DNA of 53,474 nucleotides from Comamonas sp. (lineage in GTDB: Bacteria; Pseudomonadota; Gammaproteobacteria; Burkholderiales; Burkholderiaceae_C), in the NCBI RefSeq assembly GCF_009360615.1, contig NZ_SPEY01000045.1, forward strand, positions 1 through 53,474. Reading direction: 5' to 3'. Each line of letters starts with the position of its first letter. Position 1 is the stretch's first letter. The notes beneath the pieces are model-generated. The model was not told where the DNA came from. It made no database searches and saw nothing but the letters and a program-made list of their open reading frames with translations. Shown piece by piece: positions 26,250-36,339 of the stretch. The translations under genes were made by a program, and so were the position numbers.

Positions 26250-27470
26250 GTGACGTCTCCTCATAGCAAGCTCGCGGCCTCCGTCTGCGCTCCCGCATCT
26301 GCTTTCGACCTGCTGCAATGGCAGGAGCAGGCCCTGGTCCATGAAGCCTTGTGGCGCACCGAAAGCAGCTTGCCCAAGCCCCGTCGCGTCGAAGTCGTCG
26401 ACGACACCATGCCTGCGGATACGGCGTTTCGCCATATCAGCGAAGGTGCGTCGTTGCTGTGGCGCGGTGACTTCCAGAATGCGCGTCAGCTGTTGCTGGC
26501 GCTGGGCCGGCGGCTCGACAAGAAGTCCCGGCGCAAGAGCCCGGCAAGCGCAAAAAGCCCTGCGGCTGCAGGCTTTCCCCAGGCGTTTCATCTGTACCGC
26601 CAGTCCCAGGCCCAGCGTGCTCGCATGCTGGCCAGCATTCTGATCGAGCTGGATATGCAATGGCATTGCGCCTTGCGTCGCGCTCCTGACTGGAGCCTGG
26701 CCTGTTCCGAAGCCTGGGGTGCGGTTCCGGCCAAAGCGCAAGCGCAGACCGTGCTGGTTCCGCTGCGAGATCTGCTAGGGGTGGTCGGCGCCCATGAATG
26801 GCGCAAGAAGGGAGTGGAGATTCCCGCGCTGGATGGTGGCCGTATCCATGCGCACTACGGCGTTTTCTCGCCCGTGCGCGGAGAGTATCTCGATCTGGTG
26901 GCGCGTGCTGACATTCCCGCTGCCGCTCTGCAACAGGCCTGGGACATCGGTGTCGGCACGGGTGTTCTCTCTGCATTGCTGCTCAAGCGCGGCGTGAAGT
27001 CGGTGGTTGCCACCGACACCAGCGAGCGTGCGCTGGCCTGCGCCGCCGAGAATCTGCAGCGTCTGGGTCATGCGTCACGGGTGGAACTGCAGCGCACCGA
27101 TCTGTTCGTGCAGGGAAAGGCCGGCCTGATCGTCTGCAACCCGCCCTGGCTGCCCGGCAAGGCAGCCTCGCTGCTGGATCAGGCCATTTATGACGAAGAC
27201 AGCCGCATGCTGCGTGGCTTTCTGCAAGGCCTGGCAGCGCACCTTCTGCCAGGCGGCGAAGGCTGGCTCATCCTCTCCGACCTGGCCGAGCATCTGAAGC
27301 TGCGCACCCGTGACGAGCTGCTGGGCTGGATTGAATCAGGTGGCCTCAAGGTGTTGGGGCGAGAGGATGTCCGCCCGCATCACGGGAAGGTGCAGGACCG
27401 CGAAGACCCCTTGCACGCTGCGCGCGCTGCCGAAGTGACTTCGCTCTGGCGTCTTGCTGCGGCGGGCTGA
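26250..27470 (+). CDS. SAM-dependent methyltransferase with NPPW motif
   Basis: This 406-residue protein has a class I methyltransferase domain in its second half: AWDIGVGTGVLSALLLKRGV (motif I, SAM binding), VATDTSERALACAAENL (motif II), and LIVCNPPWLPGKAA (motif IV). The NPPW/Y motif is found in enzymes that methylate amide or amino groups, such as HemK/PrmC and N6-adenine methylases. The first half (about 1-170) has no recognised domain and includes the basic stretch KKSRRKSPASAKSPAAAG. It starts with GTG. The substrate is not predictable; release-factor or ribosomal-protein methylation is possible. Confidence 0.78.
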   Translation: MTSPHSKLAASVCAPASAFDLLQWQEQALVHEALWRTESSLPKPRRVEVVDDTMPADTAFRHISEGASLLWRGDFQNARQLLLALGRRLDKKSRRKSPASAKSPAAAGFPQAFHLYRQSQAQRARMLASILIELDMQWHCALRRAPDWSLACSEAWGAVPAKAQAQTVLVPLRDLLGVVGAHEWRKKGVEIPALDGGRIHAHYGVFSPVRGEYLDLVARADIPAAALQQAWDIGVGTGVLSALLLKRGVKSVVATDTSERALACAAENLQRLGHASRVELQRTDLFVQGKAGLIVCNPPWLPGKAASLLDQAIYDEDSRMLRGFLQGLAAHLLPGGEGWLILSDLAEHLKLRTRDELLGWIESGGLKVLGREDVRPHHGKVQDREDPLHAARAAEVTSLWRLAAAG

Positions 27471-27503
27471 CCACTGGCTACCGGAGCGTCGGCTGCCATC
27501 AAG

Positions 27504-28118
27504 CTAGGTCGTCGCTCCCTGCAGTTCCTGGCGTGGCATGTCGGCTGCTTCGCCGTCTGCCAGCAGGGCCGCCAGCCGCTCGCGCAGCGACCGGGCGCGT
27601 TCCTCGCCCGCATATTCCTGGACTGCAGCCAACAGGCTGATGCCTGCGCTGCGCAAACTGTCCAGATCTCTGGCTTCGCGTAGCTGGCTGCGCAGCGTCT
27701 GGGCCAATGCCTCGTGACGGTTGGCAAACAGGCGTTCGCACAGATCGAACAGATACATGCGGGTTCCCGCCATATTGATGGCCGGCCCTGTGGCAGAGGC
27801 GTGCTCGGCGGGCACCTGGGCCGGTGCGGCCGGGCTTTCGCCGAGGGCGGCGAGAGACGCAGCTGGATGGTGGGCTGCACCGCGTTCCCTGGGGGCGGTG
27901 GGTGACGGCACCAGCTGGAGATACCCCTGCTCCACCAGTTGCCCGGCCAGTGCGGCATGATCGCTACCCAGCATGGCGGCAAGTTCCTCCATGCGCTTGC
28001 CGCCGGCCAGCAGCAGCAGGGAGCGCGCGCGCTGTGGTAGCTGTCGCGATCCGGGCTGGAGTTCCTGCTGGGCCTTGGCGGTTTTCTGCAAAATCATGGC
28101 TGGTTCTGTCTGGTGCAT
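27504..28118 (-). CDS. Hypothetical protein with winged-helix-like segment
   Basis: I do not recognise this protein of about 204 residues. Residues about 25-75 (LPQRARSLLLLAGGKRMEEL, then AAMLGSDHAALAGQLVEQGY) resemble a winged helix. A flexible Pro/Ala linker follows (about 80-115), then an all-helical part with RMYLFDLCERLFANRHEALA and SAGISLLAAVQEYAGEERAR. It is cytoplasmic. The start is uncertain: ATG 28118 and ATG 28097 (MILQKTAKAQQ) are both plausible, and neither has a clear SD. It converges with the methyltransferase gene and diverges from dusC. A regulatory role is only a guess. Confidence 0.6.
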   Translation of the reverse strand: MHQTEPAMILQKTAKAQQELQPGSRQLPQRARSLLLLAGGKRMEELAAMLGSDHAALAGQLVEQGYLQLVPSPTAPRERGAAHHPAASLAALGESPAAPAQVPAEHASATGPAINMAGTRMYLFDLCERLFANRHEALAQTLRSQLREARDLDSLRSAGISLLAAVQEYAGEERARSLRERLAALLADGEAADMPRQELQGATT

Positions 28119-28158
28119 TGCAAGTGCGGATGCGCTATTGCATGGGCTGACGATGACA

Positions 28159-28287
28159 CTGGTGTGAATCTGCGCCATTTCGCAGTGGATCGGCCAGTCA
28201 TTGCTGTTCAAGCCTGCCAATTGCTTCTGAATTAACCGCTGCTGGCGTTTCTGGATGAGCGCTACAGGTCAATCTGGTGTGAATCTG
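28159..28287. repeat. Pair of 14-base direct repeats upstream of dusC
   Basis: CTGGTGTGAATCTG occurs at 28159-28172 and again at 28274-28287, the second ending two bases before the dusC ATG. The 101 bases between hold palindrome copy 4. The copies could mark a duplication or serve as a binding site; no function is shown. Confidence 0.6.
28235..28270. repeat. Dispersed imperfect palindrome, copy 4
   Basis: GCTGCTGGCGTTT, then CTGGATG, then AGCGCTACAG follow the family pattern of a GCTTGCTGGCGCTT-like left arm and an AAGCGCTA-like right arm. It sits between the winged-helix-like gene and dusC. Confidence 0.55.
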
Positions 28288-28289
28288 AG

Positions 28290-29333
28290 ATGAGATTGCT
28301 GCTTGCGCCCATGGAGGGGCTGCTGGATTTTGTGCTGCGCGACGTGCTGACCCGGGTGGGCGGTGCGGATCGCTGCGTGTCCGAATTCATCCGCATCAGC
28401 GGCTCGCTGCTGCCGGACAAGGTCTACCTGCGCACCATGCCCGAGCTGCGAAACGGAAGCCGGACGCTGGCCGGCGTGCCGGTGCGGGCGCAGCTTCTGG
28501 GCTCCGACCCCGTCAGCATGGCCGAGAATGCGGCCAATCTGTCGCGCCTCGGGCCCGAAGGCATCGATCTGAACTTCGGCTGTCCGGCCAAGGTGGTCAA
28601 TCGCCATGGTGGAGGAGCATCGCTGCTGCAGGACCCCATGCAGATTGCCCGCGTGGTCGAAGCCGTGCGCAAGGCGGTTCCGTCGCAGCTGCCCGTATCG
28701 GCCAAGATGCGGCTGGGATTCAACGACCGGGCGCTGATGACCGAGTGCGCCCAGGCCATGGAAAGCGGCGGCGCCTGTGAAATCGTGGTCCACGCACGCA
28801 CCAAGCTGGATGGCTATCGTCCGCCGGCCTACTGGGAAGAGATTCCACGCATCCGCGAGGCGGTGGGCGTGAATGTGGTGGCCAATGGCGAGATCTGGAC
28901 GGTGGAGGAGGCCTTGCGCTGCCGCGAAGTCTCGGGTTGCGAAGACCTGATGTTGGGACGCGGCATCGTGGCCGACCCGGGCCTGGCACTGGCCGTGCGC
29001 CGCGCCGTGGAGCAGGGCATTGGCACGACGGCTGCGGGCATTGACTGGCTGGCGCTGGTGCCCCAGGTGCAGCGCTTCTGGCACATGGTCTGCGAGGATC
29101 TGGAGCCGCGCCAGCGTGCAGGCCGGCTCAAGCAGTGGCTCAATCTCATGCGCAGGCGCTTCCCCGAGGCCGAGCTGGCTTATCAGGAAGTGCGCACCCA
29201 GACCGATCAACGCGCCATCAGCGACTGGGTGCAGGCCTTGCCGCTGCGCGATCTGCAGCAGGAGTGGGCCTGGCCGCAGTCCGTGTCTAAAGCAGACTGT
29301 CCGGAGCCAGCGGCCCTAGCAGCTGCAGCATGA
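28290..29333 (+). CDS. dusC: tRNA-dihydrouridine(16) synthase DusC
   Basis: DusC is an FMN flavoprotein that reduces uridine 16 in the tRNA D-loop. The 347-residue protein has the TIM-barrel start MRLLLAPMEGLLDFVLRDVL, GVPVRAQLLGSDP, the catalytic cysteine (C98) in IDLNFGCPAKVVNRHGGGAS, SAKMRLGF, IVVHARTKLDGYRPPAYWEE and VVANGEIWTVEEALRC. The MEGLLDFVLRD and HARTKLDGYRPPAYW patterns favour DusC over DusA or DusB. The C-terminal part overlaps the convergent gene by 47 bases. No strong SD is visible before the ATG. Confidence 0.92.
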   Translation: MRLLLAPMEGLLDFVLRDVLTRVGGADRCVSEFIRISGSLLPDKVYLRTMPELRNGSRTLAGVPVRAQLLGSDPVSMAENAANLSRLGPEGIDLNFGCPAKVVNRHGGGASLLQDPMQIARVVEAVRKAVPSQLPVSAKMRLGFNDRALMTECAQAMESGGACEIVVHARTKLDGYRPPAYWEEIPRIREAVGVNVVANGEIWTVEEALRCREVSGCEDLMLGRGIVADPGLALAVRRAVEQGIGTTAAGIDWLALVPQVQRFWHMVCEDLEPRQRAGRLKQWLNLMRRRFPEAELAYQEVRTQTDQRAISDWVQALPLRDLQQEWAWPQSVSKADCPEPAALAAAA

Positions 29334-30993
29334 GGCGCAGGCCCAGGCTGGCATCGGGCTCCGAGCTCGAGTCGCCGAGTCCGCTGCCCTGAGGCGCGCG
29401 CCAGACCAATTGTCCCCTGGGGTCCAGATCCACCCGCCAGCTGTTTTCGGGCAGGCTTTCATTGATGCTGTCGCCAGCCAGCTGGCTGAAGCGGCGGCTG
29501 GCGATCAGCACGGCGATTTCGGTGTTCTGCCGCTGTGAGCGCATGTCCAGATTCATGGAGCCCACGGCGACCAGGCGACCGTCGATGACCAGCAGCTTGG
29601 TGTGAAGCATGGCCCGCGACGCTCCTGCGCTGCCGCCGCTGGAGCCCGTGCCGCCTGCGCGCAATGCGGAGCGCACATTGGCTGCCTCGCTGCGCATTTC
29701 ATGCAGTTCGATGCCCATCTCCAGCAGCGCCTTGCGGTGGCGCGCATAGCCGGCATGGGCCAGCGGTGCATCGTTGGACGCCAGTGAATTGGTCAGCACA
29801 CGGATGCGTACCCCTTTGCTGCGTGCGGCGCGAAAGGCATCCATGATCTCCGGCCCCGGCACGAAGTAGGGCGAGACCACGAGCAGGTCCTGCTTGGCGG
29901 AGCGTATCAGGGCCAGCAGACCGTCGACCACCGACTCGGCATTCAGCGCCGGTGTGGCGGAAGGGGGCGGGCTGTAGGCATCGTCGGCATCGAGCACGGC
30001 GGCGGCCAAAGGTGGCTCGCCAGCAGCCCGCTCGGTACCTTCGACGGGAATCTTGGCCGGGCTGTCTGCCAGCACCATGGCCTGCGCCCAGATCCATGGG
30101 ATCTGGTTCAGATTCAGGGGGCTGTCCTCGGGGGCGGTGACGCCCGGCGCAGTTTCTTCCTGGCTGCTGGCGTCTTCCTGATCAAATTGCGTTTTGAGCT
30201 TGAGCAGGTCTGGCTCGCTGATCAGCGACTGCACCGGGTAGGCGCGCACATTGTTCCAGTAGCGGTCAAAGCTGCGCGACAGCTCCTTGACAACGGGGCC
30301 GCCGGTCAGAACATCGAGATCGACAAAATTGCCGACATCGGAGGCATCGAAGTAGGCATCGCCCAGATTGCGGCCGCCAATCACGGCCAGGGTGTTGTCG
30401 GCCACGAACAGCTTGTTGTGCATACGTTGCTGCGCCCGCTGAAAGTCGGTGAGCAGCGTCCATGCCCGGCCGATGCTGGAGGCGCGGGAGCCTGCCAGCG
30501 GGTTGAACATGCGCATTTCCACATTGGGCACAAAAGCAAGGCGCATGACCTGCGCATCGGGCCCCGTGCTGTGGAAGTCGTCCAGCAACACCCGCACGCG
30601 CACGCCGCGCCGGGCCGCCTGCACGACGGCGCGCAGCAACTGCCCGGTACTTTGGTCGGCATGAATGGCGTAGTACTGCAGATCCAGCGTTTTCTGGGCG
30701 TTCTGTACCAGTGCCATACGGCTGCTGAAAGCATGTCTGGGCCCGGAGATCAAGGCAAAAGCCGAGGCATCCGGCTTGGCCTTGGCAGGACGGGCCTGGG
30801 CGATGAGCAGGCCGAGGTCCGTGCTTTGGGGCTGGCTCAAGGCCGTGCTGACGGGGCGCTCCACCTCCTTGGGTAGCGATGCAGCGCAGCCCGTGAGCAG
30901 CATCGCCGCGAGAGTGCAGCAAAGCACTGCTGCCGGATGCCTGGAGCGCCGCAGCTGCTTCAGCTGAAACGATATGGAATGAAAAGCCGTCAT
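29287..30993 (-). CDS. Phospholipase D-family lipoprotein, ClsC-type cardiolipin synthase
   Basis: The family joins phospholipid headgroups to make cardiolipin at the membrane. The 568-residue protein has a signal peptide ending in the lipobox LLTG|C (Cys 36), so it is predicted to be lipid-anchored. Two HKD motifs are visible: HNKLFVADNTLAVIGGRNLG in the first half and HTKLLVIDGRLVAVGSMNLD in the second, with GGRNLGDAYFD and MRSQRQNTEIAV. Between them is an extra acidic, low-complexity insertion (SSQEETAPGVTAPEDSP). E. coli ClsC is about 470 residues, so this is longer. I chose ATG 30993. Its 3' end overlaps dusC on the opposite strand. Confidence 0.82.
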   Translation of the reverse strand: MTAFHSISFQLKQLRRSRHPAAVLCCTLAAMLLTGCAASLPKEVERPVSTALSQPQSTDLGLLIAQARPAKAKPDASAFALISGPRHAFSSRMALVQNAQKTLDLQYYAIHADQSTGQLLRAVVQAARRGVRVRVLLDDFHSTGPDAQVMRLAFVPNVEMRMFNPLAGSRASSIGRAWTLLTDFQRAQQRMHNKLFVADNTLAVIGGRNLGDAYFDASDVGNFVDLDVLTGGPVVKELSRSFDRYWNNVRAYPVQSLISEPDLLKLKTQFDQEDASSQEETAPGVTAPEDSPLNLNQIPWIWAQAMVLADSPAKIPVEGTERAAGEPPLAAAVLDADDAYSPPPSATPALNAESVVDGLLALIRSAKQDLLVVSPYFVPGPEIMDAFRAARSKGVRIRVLTNSLASNDAPLAHAGYARHRKALLEMGIELHEMRSEAANVRSALRAGGTGSSGGSAGASRAMLHTKLLVIDGRLVAVGSMNLDMRSQRQNTEIAVLIASRRFSQLAGDSINESLPENSWRVDLDPRGQLVWRAPQGSGLGDSSSEPDASLGLRLMLQLLGPLAPDSLL

Positions 30994-31045
30994 TGCAGCT
31001 TTGTAACCCACTCTGACTGATTTCACATGTCGGACACAGACTGCG

Positions 31046-32155
31046 CTAGAAATGCTCTCGTCCCTGGACTCTGGCAACAATGCGCAGATCAGGCCCCAGG
31101 CGGGCGACATCGCGGAACTCCAGCGGCAGGCGCTGATCCAGGCGGTCGAGCGGGCCGAAGTTGGCAATGCCCATGGCTCCTGTGCCTAGCAGCTTGGGAG
31201 CTTGGTAGAGCAGAAGCTCGTCGACCAGACCTTCGCGAACCAGCGAGCCGTTGAGTTTGAAGCCGGCTTCCACATGCAGTTCATTCGTGCCACGTGCGGC
31301 AAGATCGCGCAGCATGGCCGCCAGATCCACCTTGCCTGCCGCATTCGGCAAAGCGACGACCGTAGCGCCTAGCGCCTGCAATTCTTCAATCCTGGAACGA
31401 TCTGTACTGCAGGTGTATATGAAACAACCACCAGGTGCTTTCAGAACATGAGCATCCAGGGGTATGTCCAGCTTGCTGTCCACCACGGCGATGCGCGGTT
31501 GGCGCGGTGTGTCAAGGTCACGCACGTTCAGGCGCGGGTTGTCCTCCAGTACCGTGCCTATGCCCGTCAGAATCGTGCAGGCACGGGCGCGCCAGGCATG
31601 TCCGTCGGTGCGCGCTGCGGCCGATGTAATCCACTGGCTCTGGCCGTTGTGCAGTGCGGTGACGCCATCCAGCGAACTGGCTGCCTTCAAGCGCACCCAG
31701 GGCGTGCCGCGCACCATGCGGCTGAAAAAACCGAGATTGAGCTCGCGCGACTCGGTCGCGCCTGGGCCGATTTCCACGGCCACGCCCGCCGCGCGCAAGC
31801 GTTCGAAGCCCTGGCCTGCGACTTGCGGATTGGGGTCCGTCAGGGCACCCACCACCCTTCCGATGCCGGCGCCGATCAGGGCGTCGCAGCAGGGGCCGGT
31901 ACGCCCGTGATGAGAGCAGGGCTCCAGCGTCACATAGGCTGTGGCCCCGCGCACGTCGTTGCCTTGCGAAGCCGCATCGCGCAACGCCATTACTTCGGCA
32001 TGCGCGCCGCCGGCCTGCTGGGTAAAGCCCCGACCGATGACGCGGTTCGACGCATCGACAATCACGCAGCCTACGCGCGGGTTGGGAGAGGAAAGAAAAA
32101 GCGCCTGGGCAGCCAGCTCAAGCGCTTTGTTCATGAAATGGGCAGAATTGGTCAT
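31046..32155 (-). CDS. ribD: Bifunctional riboflavin biosynthesis protein RibD
   Basis: RibD performs two steps of riboflavin synthesis: deamination of the pyrimidine from GTP and reduction of its ribose side chain. The 369-residue protein has the deaminase with PNPRVGCVIVD, the zinc site HAE (GGAHAEVMALRDA) and PCSHHGRTGPC, and the reductase with WVRLKAASSLDG, SQWITSAAARTDGHAWRARA, ILTGIGTVLEDNP and LHVEAGFKLNGSLV. The ATG 32155 is 33 bases after the pilE stop, so it may be read from the pilin operon. No FMN riboswitch-like leader is visible. Confidence 0.95.
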   Translation of the reverse strand: MTNSAHFMNKALELAAQALFLSSPNPRVGCVIVDASNRVIGRGFTQQAGGAHAEVMALRDAASQGNDVRGATAYVTLEPCSHHGRTGPCCDALIGAGIGRVVGALTDPNPQVAGQGFERLRAAGVAVEIGPGATESRELNLGFFSRMVRGTPWVRLKAASSLDGVTALHNGQSQWITSAAARTDGHAWRARACTILTGIGTVLEDNPRLNVRDLDTPRQPRIAVVDSKLDIPLDAHVLKAPGGCFIYTCSTDRSRIEELQALGATVVALPNAAGKVDLAAMLRDLAARGTNELHVEAGFKLNGSLVREGLVDELLLYQAPKLLGTGAMGIANFGPLDRLDQRLPLEFRDVARLGPDLRIVARVQGREHF

Positions 32156-32188
32156 CTTGCCCCGGATGGTAATGCAGAGGTGCCTTGC

Positions 32189-32617
32189 TTACTTGCCCCA
32201 GCAGTCGGGGTCGTAGCCAGATTGATCCGATGTCTTGCCATTGGCTCCGCGCAAGCCGGTGTTGGACAGGGTATAGGTTCCGCATTTGTCACCGGCCTGT
32301 GGGCCGGGATTTTTAGGCGTGGCCGTCAAGGTAAATGCTGCATTGGTATTGCCTGCGGCAAGGCCGATGGTGTAGCGTTTGCTGGCGTCGGTAGACCACG
32401 TGAGATTGGCCGGCAGGGCAGTGGGATAGACGCCTGTGGCAGTGGCACCTCGCTCCAGCCAAAGCTGTGCCTGCAGCAAGCCGGCGCGAGCGTCGGCCCT
32501 GTGACCGCGGCGTACATATTCGGTATAGCTGGGATAGGCAATGGCGCTGAGAATGCCGATGACTGCCACCACGATCATCAGCTCGATCAAGGTGAATCCC
32601 CGGTTCTTGTTTTTCAT
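32189..32617 (-). CDS. pilE: Minor type IV pilin PilE
   Basis: This 142-residue pilin-like protein starts [19 protein letters not shown], the class III signal: a short basic leader, Gly at the cleavage site, Phe and Glu at +1 and +5 and a long hydrophobic helix. The C-terminal region has a Cys pair (GDKCG ... DPDCWGK) that would close the D-loop. PilD would cut and methylate it. As the last gene of the fimT-fimU-pilV-pilW-pilX-pilY1-pilE order it corresponds to the minor pilin PilE that joins the tip complex to the pilus fibre. AGAGGA lies before the ATG. Confidence 0.88.
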   Translation of the reverse strand: MKNKNRGFTLIELMIVVAVIGILSAIAYPSYTEYVRRGHRADARAGLLQAQLWLERGATATGVYPTALPANLTWSTDASKRYTIGLAAGNTNAAFTLTATPKNPGPQAGDKCGTYTLSNTGLRGANGKTSDQSGYDPDCWGK

Positions 32618-32649
32618 GGATCGTTTTCCTCTTTTGTAGGAGTTGGTTC

Positions 32650-35600
32650 TTACTTCAACTGACGCCAGCTGGGGCGTAGCGACTGTTCTGGCAGGCGGGC
32701 GAGCAATTCTTTGTTGTTCTTGGTATCGATGTCCGAGACCTTGTTCTTTTGGGTGATCAGGGTGTGGGACCCCTTGGAGACCCTGACACGAGAAACAAAG
32801 AGATCGCTGGCGTTGTAGAGGCCGTCACCGTTCATGTCCACGATCTGTACCGAGGGGCGTTTGCCATCCATGATGTTTATCAGAGTGCGGTACTGACGCT
32901 CTTCGTCAACCGAGGTGGATTCGCAGCTTTCCACATTGACATCCACATTCGAGCCCTTGGCGGGAACTTGCGAGTACACGGCGAGCAGGTTGCTGCCGTC
33001 ATAAAACTCCATGGGCTTGAGCAAGCGCTCTCCGACGGCTGGCAGATCCATAAACCATCCATTGAAGTTGGCCCAGGTGTCCTTGTTCAATTCGTTGCTC
33101 GAATCCTTGGCTGCCACAGTGGCGAAATCCCCATTGCCGATCTCGCTGATCTTCTGTTCTGCCAGCTTTGCGTTGACGGTACCTTCACCGAGTGCCTTGG
33201 GGGAGGGGATGCAGCCATTGGTGGGGAGTGTGCAACTGCTGTCGCCGGGATTGACCTGAAGCCGCTTTCCAATGGGCGTGTCGACGATGCTGTAGCGTGT
33301 GTTGTCAAGCACCGAGTACAAGGTCTGTACCTGCACGTTGTTCGGGTCGTCTTGCGTCACGTTTCGCCCAGTGCCGAAAGCAACCATCAAGCCGCCGACA
33401 GAGATTCTCTTGGCGTTGCTGCCGCTGCCCACGATCATTGCGCGGTCATTGGCACGTACGGTAGGTACGGCCGTGATGGGCTGAGGGTTTGGGCGTGTGG
33501 TTGCGTTCAGGGCCGTGGGGCCCTTGGCGGTAAACAAAGGCTGTCCTCCAAAGGCAACCGTCCAGTTGTCCTGGTTGGCACTGGTCAGGTCGAACTTCCA
33601 CATATTGCCCAGATTGTCTCCAGCGTAGGCGACGTCGGGGAGGCCATCGCCGTTGATGTCCAGCAGGCGCGGCGCTGAAAGGCCGTTATCGGCCGCCTTA
33701 CCGGTGCCTGCCGCCTCTGCCGTCACAGGGATGCGCTTGAGTTCCATGGCACCGTCCAGGTACTGGATCAGCAGCACGGGTCGTTGGTTGGTACTGTTGT
33801 AGCCATTGCCCATGACCGCGGCCCAGCGGTTGTTGTTCATGCGCGTGATTTGTGTGGTGCGCATCAGATTGTTTTCGTCCAGCACGGGACGTGCCGTGAT
33901 GTGGCCTATATCCTTGTCTTCTTCAAGCGCAACGCTGCACGCCGTCTTTTGGGCGCTACTCATTCCTGTCTGGTTGCAGTTGGGAGTTGCTTCCGTGGAG
34001 CCCCGAGTGCGGTCCAGCCTGACCAACTGTTGCGCGTTGCTTTCAGCAAAGTTCGCAGGGTTGGTGACATCCAGCACAAAGTAGCCTTTGCCGCCTGCGC
34101 CCAGGGTTCCCACCAGCAAGGTGCGCCAATCAGGGGAGTAGCTGGAACCGGCCGGGTCGCCTGTACCCAGGTCCACGTCACCTGTCATGGGGGAGCCGTC
34201 CACGAAGTACCTGTGGGTGTTGTTGAAGGCTGGCGCAGTCAGCAGGTTCAATGTGGGAATGACGCCACGTGGCACATAGGCGATTTTTTCGCTGCCGTCG
34301 GCGGCGGAAAAGCCGTGCAGCATGCCGTCGTTACCACCGGCATAAATCATGGCCGTGCGAGAGACGTTGTTTCGCGTGAAGGCTGCATATCCGTTGAGCG
34401 GATAGTTGCTGGCGGGTGCTCCCGTGTACCAAATCACGGAGTTGATGATGTCGCCCTGGCGGCTTTTGCGTTCACGAAACGGCTTGGTCGTGGTGTATCC
34501 GGAAGAGTCCGATCCCTCCAGGGTGCGGTCGCCGCGGATGTAGTTAAGCTTGTTCTGGCCGTTGGTCGCGATGGTCACGCCGGCGGCGTTGGTATTGAGC
34601 CCCAGCAGCGCATTCTGGGCGGCGCTCAGATAGCTGCTGCCATTGTCGTTCCAGCGGAATGCAACCCCTCCTTTGTAATTGTTGGTGTTCCATTGGTCGC
34701 TCCAGCTCAGTACCAAACGGTTATCCAGATTGGTAAGAGCATCGAGTTTGTCTGCCGTGTTTTTGCCGCCCCAGCCAGGGGTCGGCACCACGGTGGTGCC
34801 GTCGGCTTGAACAGTCTCTGCGGTGATGAACCCCTTCCAGGCATTCAGAGGCTCGTAGGCTCCCGTGAATTTGCCCACGTCAATGCGTGTGTTGTTGGCA
34901 CCGCTGGTCGCGGTTGATGTGAGATCGGGCTCAGTCTGGGTGCCGATCTGGCCGATGATTTCGCGGAAAGCCTTTTCCAGGTCCTGTCCCGTCATGACCG
35001 CATAGAAGCGACCACGGCCGTTGAGTGCGGCGTGCCAGAGGTCCAGCGCCCGGACGTTTTCACCGGTGCTCATGTCAGGCCACTTTTGGTTGCCGGTCGC
35101 AAGATTGAGAAAACTGTTGTCGTAGCCGAATGGCACCTGCTGGCTGGGGGCGATGATTTTGCTGGCGCCTGGCCAGGTGGTCGCATCGGTGCTGATGCCG
35201 ATGGTGTAGGTCACCATATGCGGCCAGGTGGCAGGGTTGTAACGCGGGTTCCAGTACCGGTCAAAGGTGACATCCTTGCCTGCACTGTCCTTTCCGAAAG
35301 TCTCCGTGGCGGGTGCCTTGCGATAGTCGGCATTAGGCTGTGGAGCGCCTGTCAGCCCGGAGGGCTGAAGTGGCTTGGACCAGCTGTAGAAGGCCCAGTC
35401 GGCGAGAGTGTTGGAATAACTGTCGCTATAGAGCTGGTTGCTGGGGCGGGTCGCTGGGCTATTGCTGCCATAGACCGTGCCGTCGGGAAGGGTGATGCCC
35501 TGGGTGTTGTCGTCCTGGGAGCCGCCGGAAATTGTCCCATTCCAACGTCCGTCGGTGAACATGATGTGGTAGTTGCGTCGGCATCCCAGGTAGGTTCCGC

Positions 35601-36225
35601 TGGTGGTGCCCGGCACTGATGCCCAGGGGCCGTTGACGCTGAGTCCGCGTCGCATGTAGGAGTCTGCCTGACTGAACATTCGATGGGTGGGTGTTCCATT
35701 GCCAGGAGAGAGCTTGCTCACAAAGCTGAGAAAGTCGGAGCGATGGGTGCCTTGCAGCACCTGCATCGAGTTCACGCCGTTGGTGCTGCTGTCCACGCTG
35801 TTGGCCCCGCCGTTGACGGTGGTGCGTCCATCGATATATCCGGTACCGACCCCCGGTGACTTGCCGTTGTTCCACATGGCCTGCCACGCCAGACGAATTT
35901 TCTTGTCGGGCAGCAGGCTTGTGTCATTGAAAACCTGTGTCAGCGCATACTTCAGGACGTTGATGCGCTTGGCTCGGGTGTCCCAGACACCGCTGGCATC
36001 CGGCGCAGTGATGGTCGAAAGGCCTGTGGAGGTGTTGTTGATCTGCCAGTCCATGCTGCCCGAATCGTCGATCGAGACGATGACATTGGGTGCCACATAG
36101 GGCTCCTTGGTGCCGGGCGGTCCCTGCGTCAGGTCCAGTGCCCAACTCGGCTGGGGCAGTATTGCGGCGCCGACTGCCAGTGCCAACAGGGTTTTGCGGA
36201 AACGGGGGGGAGTGTTGCAACGCAT
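32650..36225 (-). CDS. pilY1: Type IV pilus tip adhesin and biogenesis protein PilY1
   Basis: PilY1 is a large calcium-binding protein at the pilus tip, needed for pilus assembly and surface attachment. The 1191-residue protein has a signal peptide (cut near A29, PSWA|LD), then a von Willebrand A-like domain beginning [12 protein letters not shown] with the MIDAS residues D53, S55 and S57. The C-terminal half is a beta-propeller PilY domain with [22 protein letters not shown] and the calcium-binding loop [16 protein letters not shown] near residue 855. A second loop, [12 protein letters not shown], lies near 1130. GAGGAG precedes the chosen ATG 36225; the longer frame is not needed. Confidence 0.92.
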   Translation of the reverse strand: MRCNTPPRFRKTLLALAVGAAILPQPSWALDLTQGPPGTKEPYVAPNVIVSIDDSGSMDWQINNTSTGLSTITAPDASGVWDTRAKRINVLKYALTQVFNDTSLLPDKKIRLAWQAMWNNGKSPGVGTGYIDGRTTVNGGANSVDSSTNGVNSMQVLQGTHRSDFLSFVSKLSPGNGTPTHRMFSQADSYMRRGLSVNGPWASVPGTTSGTYLGCRRNYHIMFTDGRWNGTISGGSQDDNTQGITLPDGTVYGSNSPATRPSNQLYSDSYSNTLADWAFYSWSKPLQPSGLTGAPQPNADYRKAPATETFGKDSAGKDVTFDRYWNPRYNPATWPHMVTYTIGISTDATTWPGASKIIAPSQQVPFGYDNSFLNLATGNQKWPDMSTGENVRALDLWHAALNGRGRFYAVMTGQDLEKAFREIIGQIGTQTEPDLTSTATSGANNTRIDVGKFTGAYEPLNAWKGFITAETVQADGTTVVPTPGWGGKNTADKLDALTNLDNRLVLSWSDQWNTNNYKGGVAFRWNDNGSSYLSAAQNALLGLNTNAAGVTIATNGQNKLNYIRGDRTLEGSDSSGYTTTKPFRERKSRQGDIINSVIWYTGAPASNYPLNGYAAFTRNNVSRTAMIYAGGNDGMLHGFSAADGSEKIAYVPRGVIPTLNLLTAPAFNNTHRYFVDGSPMTGDVDLGTGDPAGSSYSPDWRTLLVGTLGAGGKGYFVLDVTNPANFAESNAQQLVRLDRTRGSTEATPNCNQTGMSSAQKTACSVALEEDKDIGHITARPVLDENNLMRTTQITRMNNNRWAAVMGNGYNSTNQRPVLLIQYLDGAMELKRIPVTAEAAGTGKAADNGLSAPRLLDINGDGLPDVAYAGDNLGNMWKFDLTSANQDNWTVAFGGQPLFTAKGPTALNATTRPNPQPITAVPTVRANDRAMIVGSGSNAKRISVGGLMVAFGTGRNVTQDDPNNVQVQTLYSVLDNTRYSIVDTPIGKRLQVNPGDSSCTLPTNGCIPSPKALGEGTVNAKLAEQKISEIGNGDFATVAAKDSSNELNKDTWANFNGWFMDLPAVGERLLKPMEFYDGSNLLAVYSQVPAKGSNVDVNVESCESTSVDEERQYRTLINIMDGKRPSVQIVDMNGDGLYNASDLFVSRVRVSKGSHTLITQKNKVSDIDTKNNKELLARLPEQSLRPSWRQLK

Positions 36226-36339
36226 GGCGAGCTCCTCTTGGGTTTTTGATTTCTGTTCGTTCAGTGCAGCTTGCTGCAACGCTCTGTCTGCAAGGCTTGC
36301 AGCTCTTTTCCTCTGCGCGCGGTGCGCCTGATGCTGCTC

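Noticed and set aside
31448..32662. 404-residue plus-strand frame opposite ribD and pilE
   Set aside because: Antisense to two well-supported genes with conserved motifs; no domain is recognisable.
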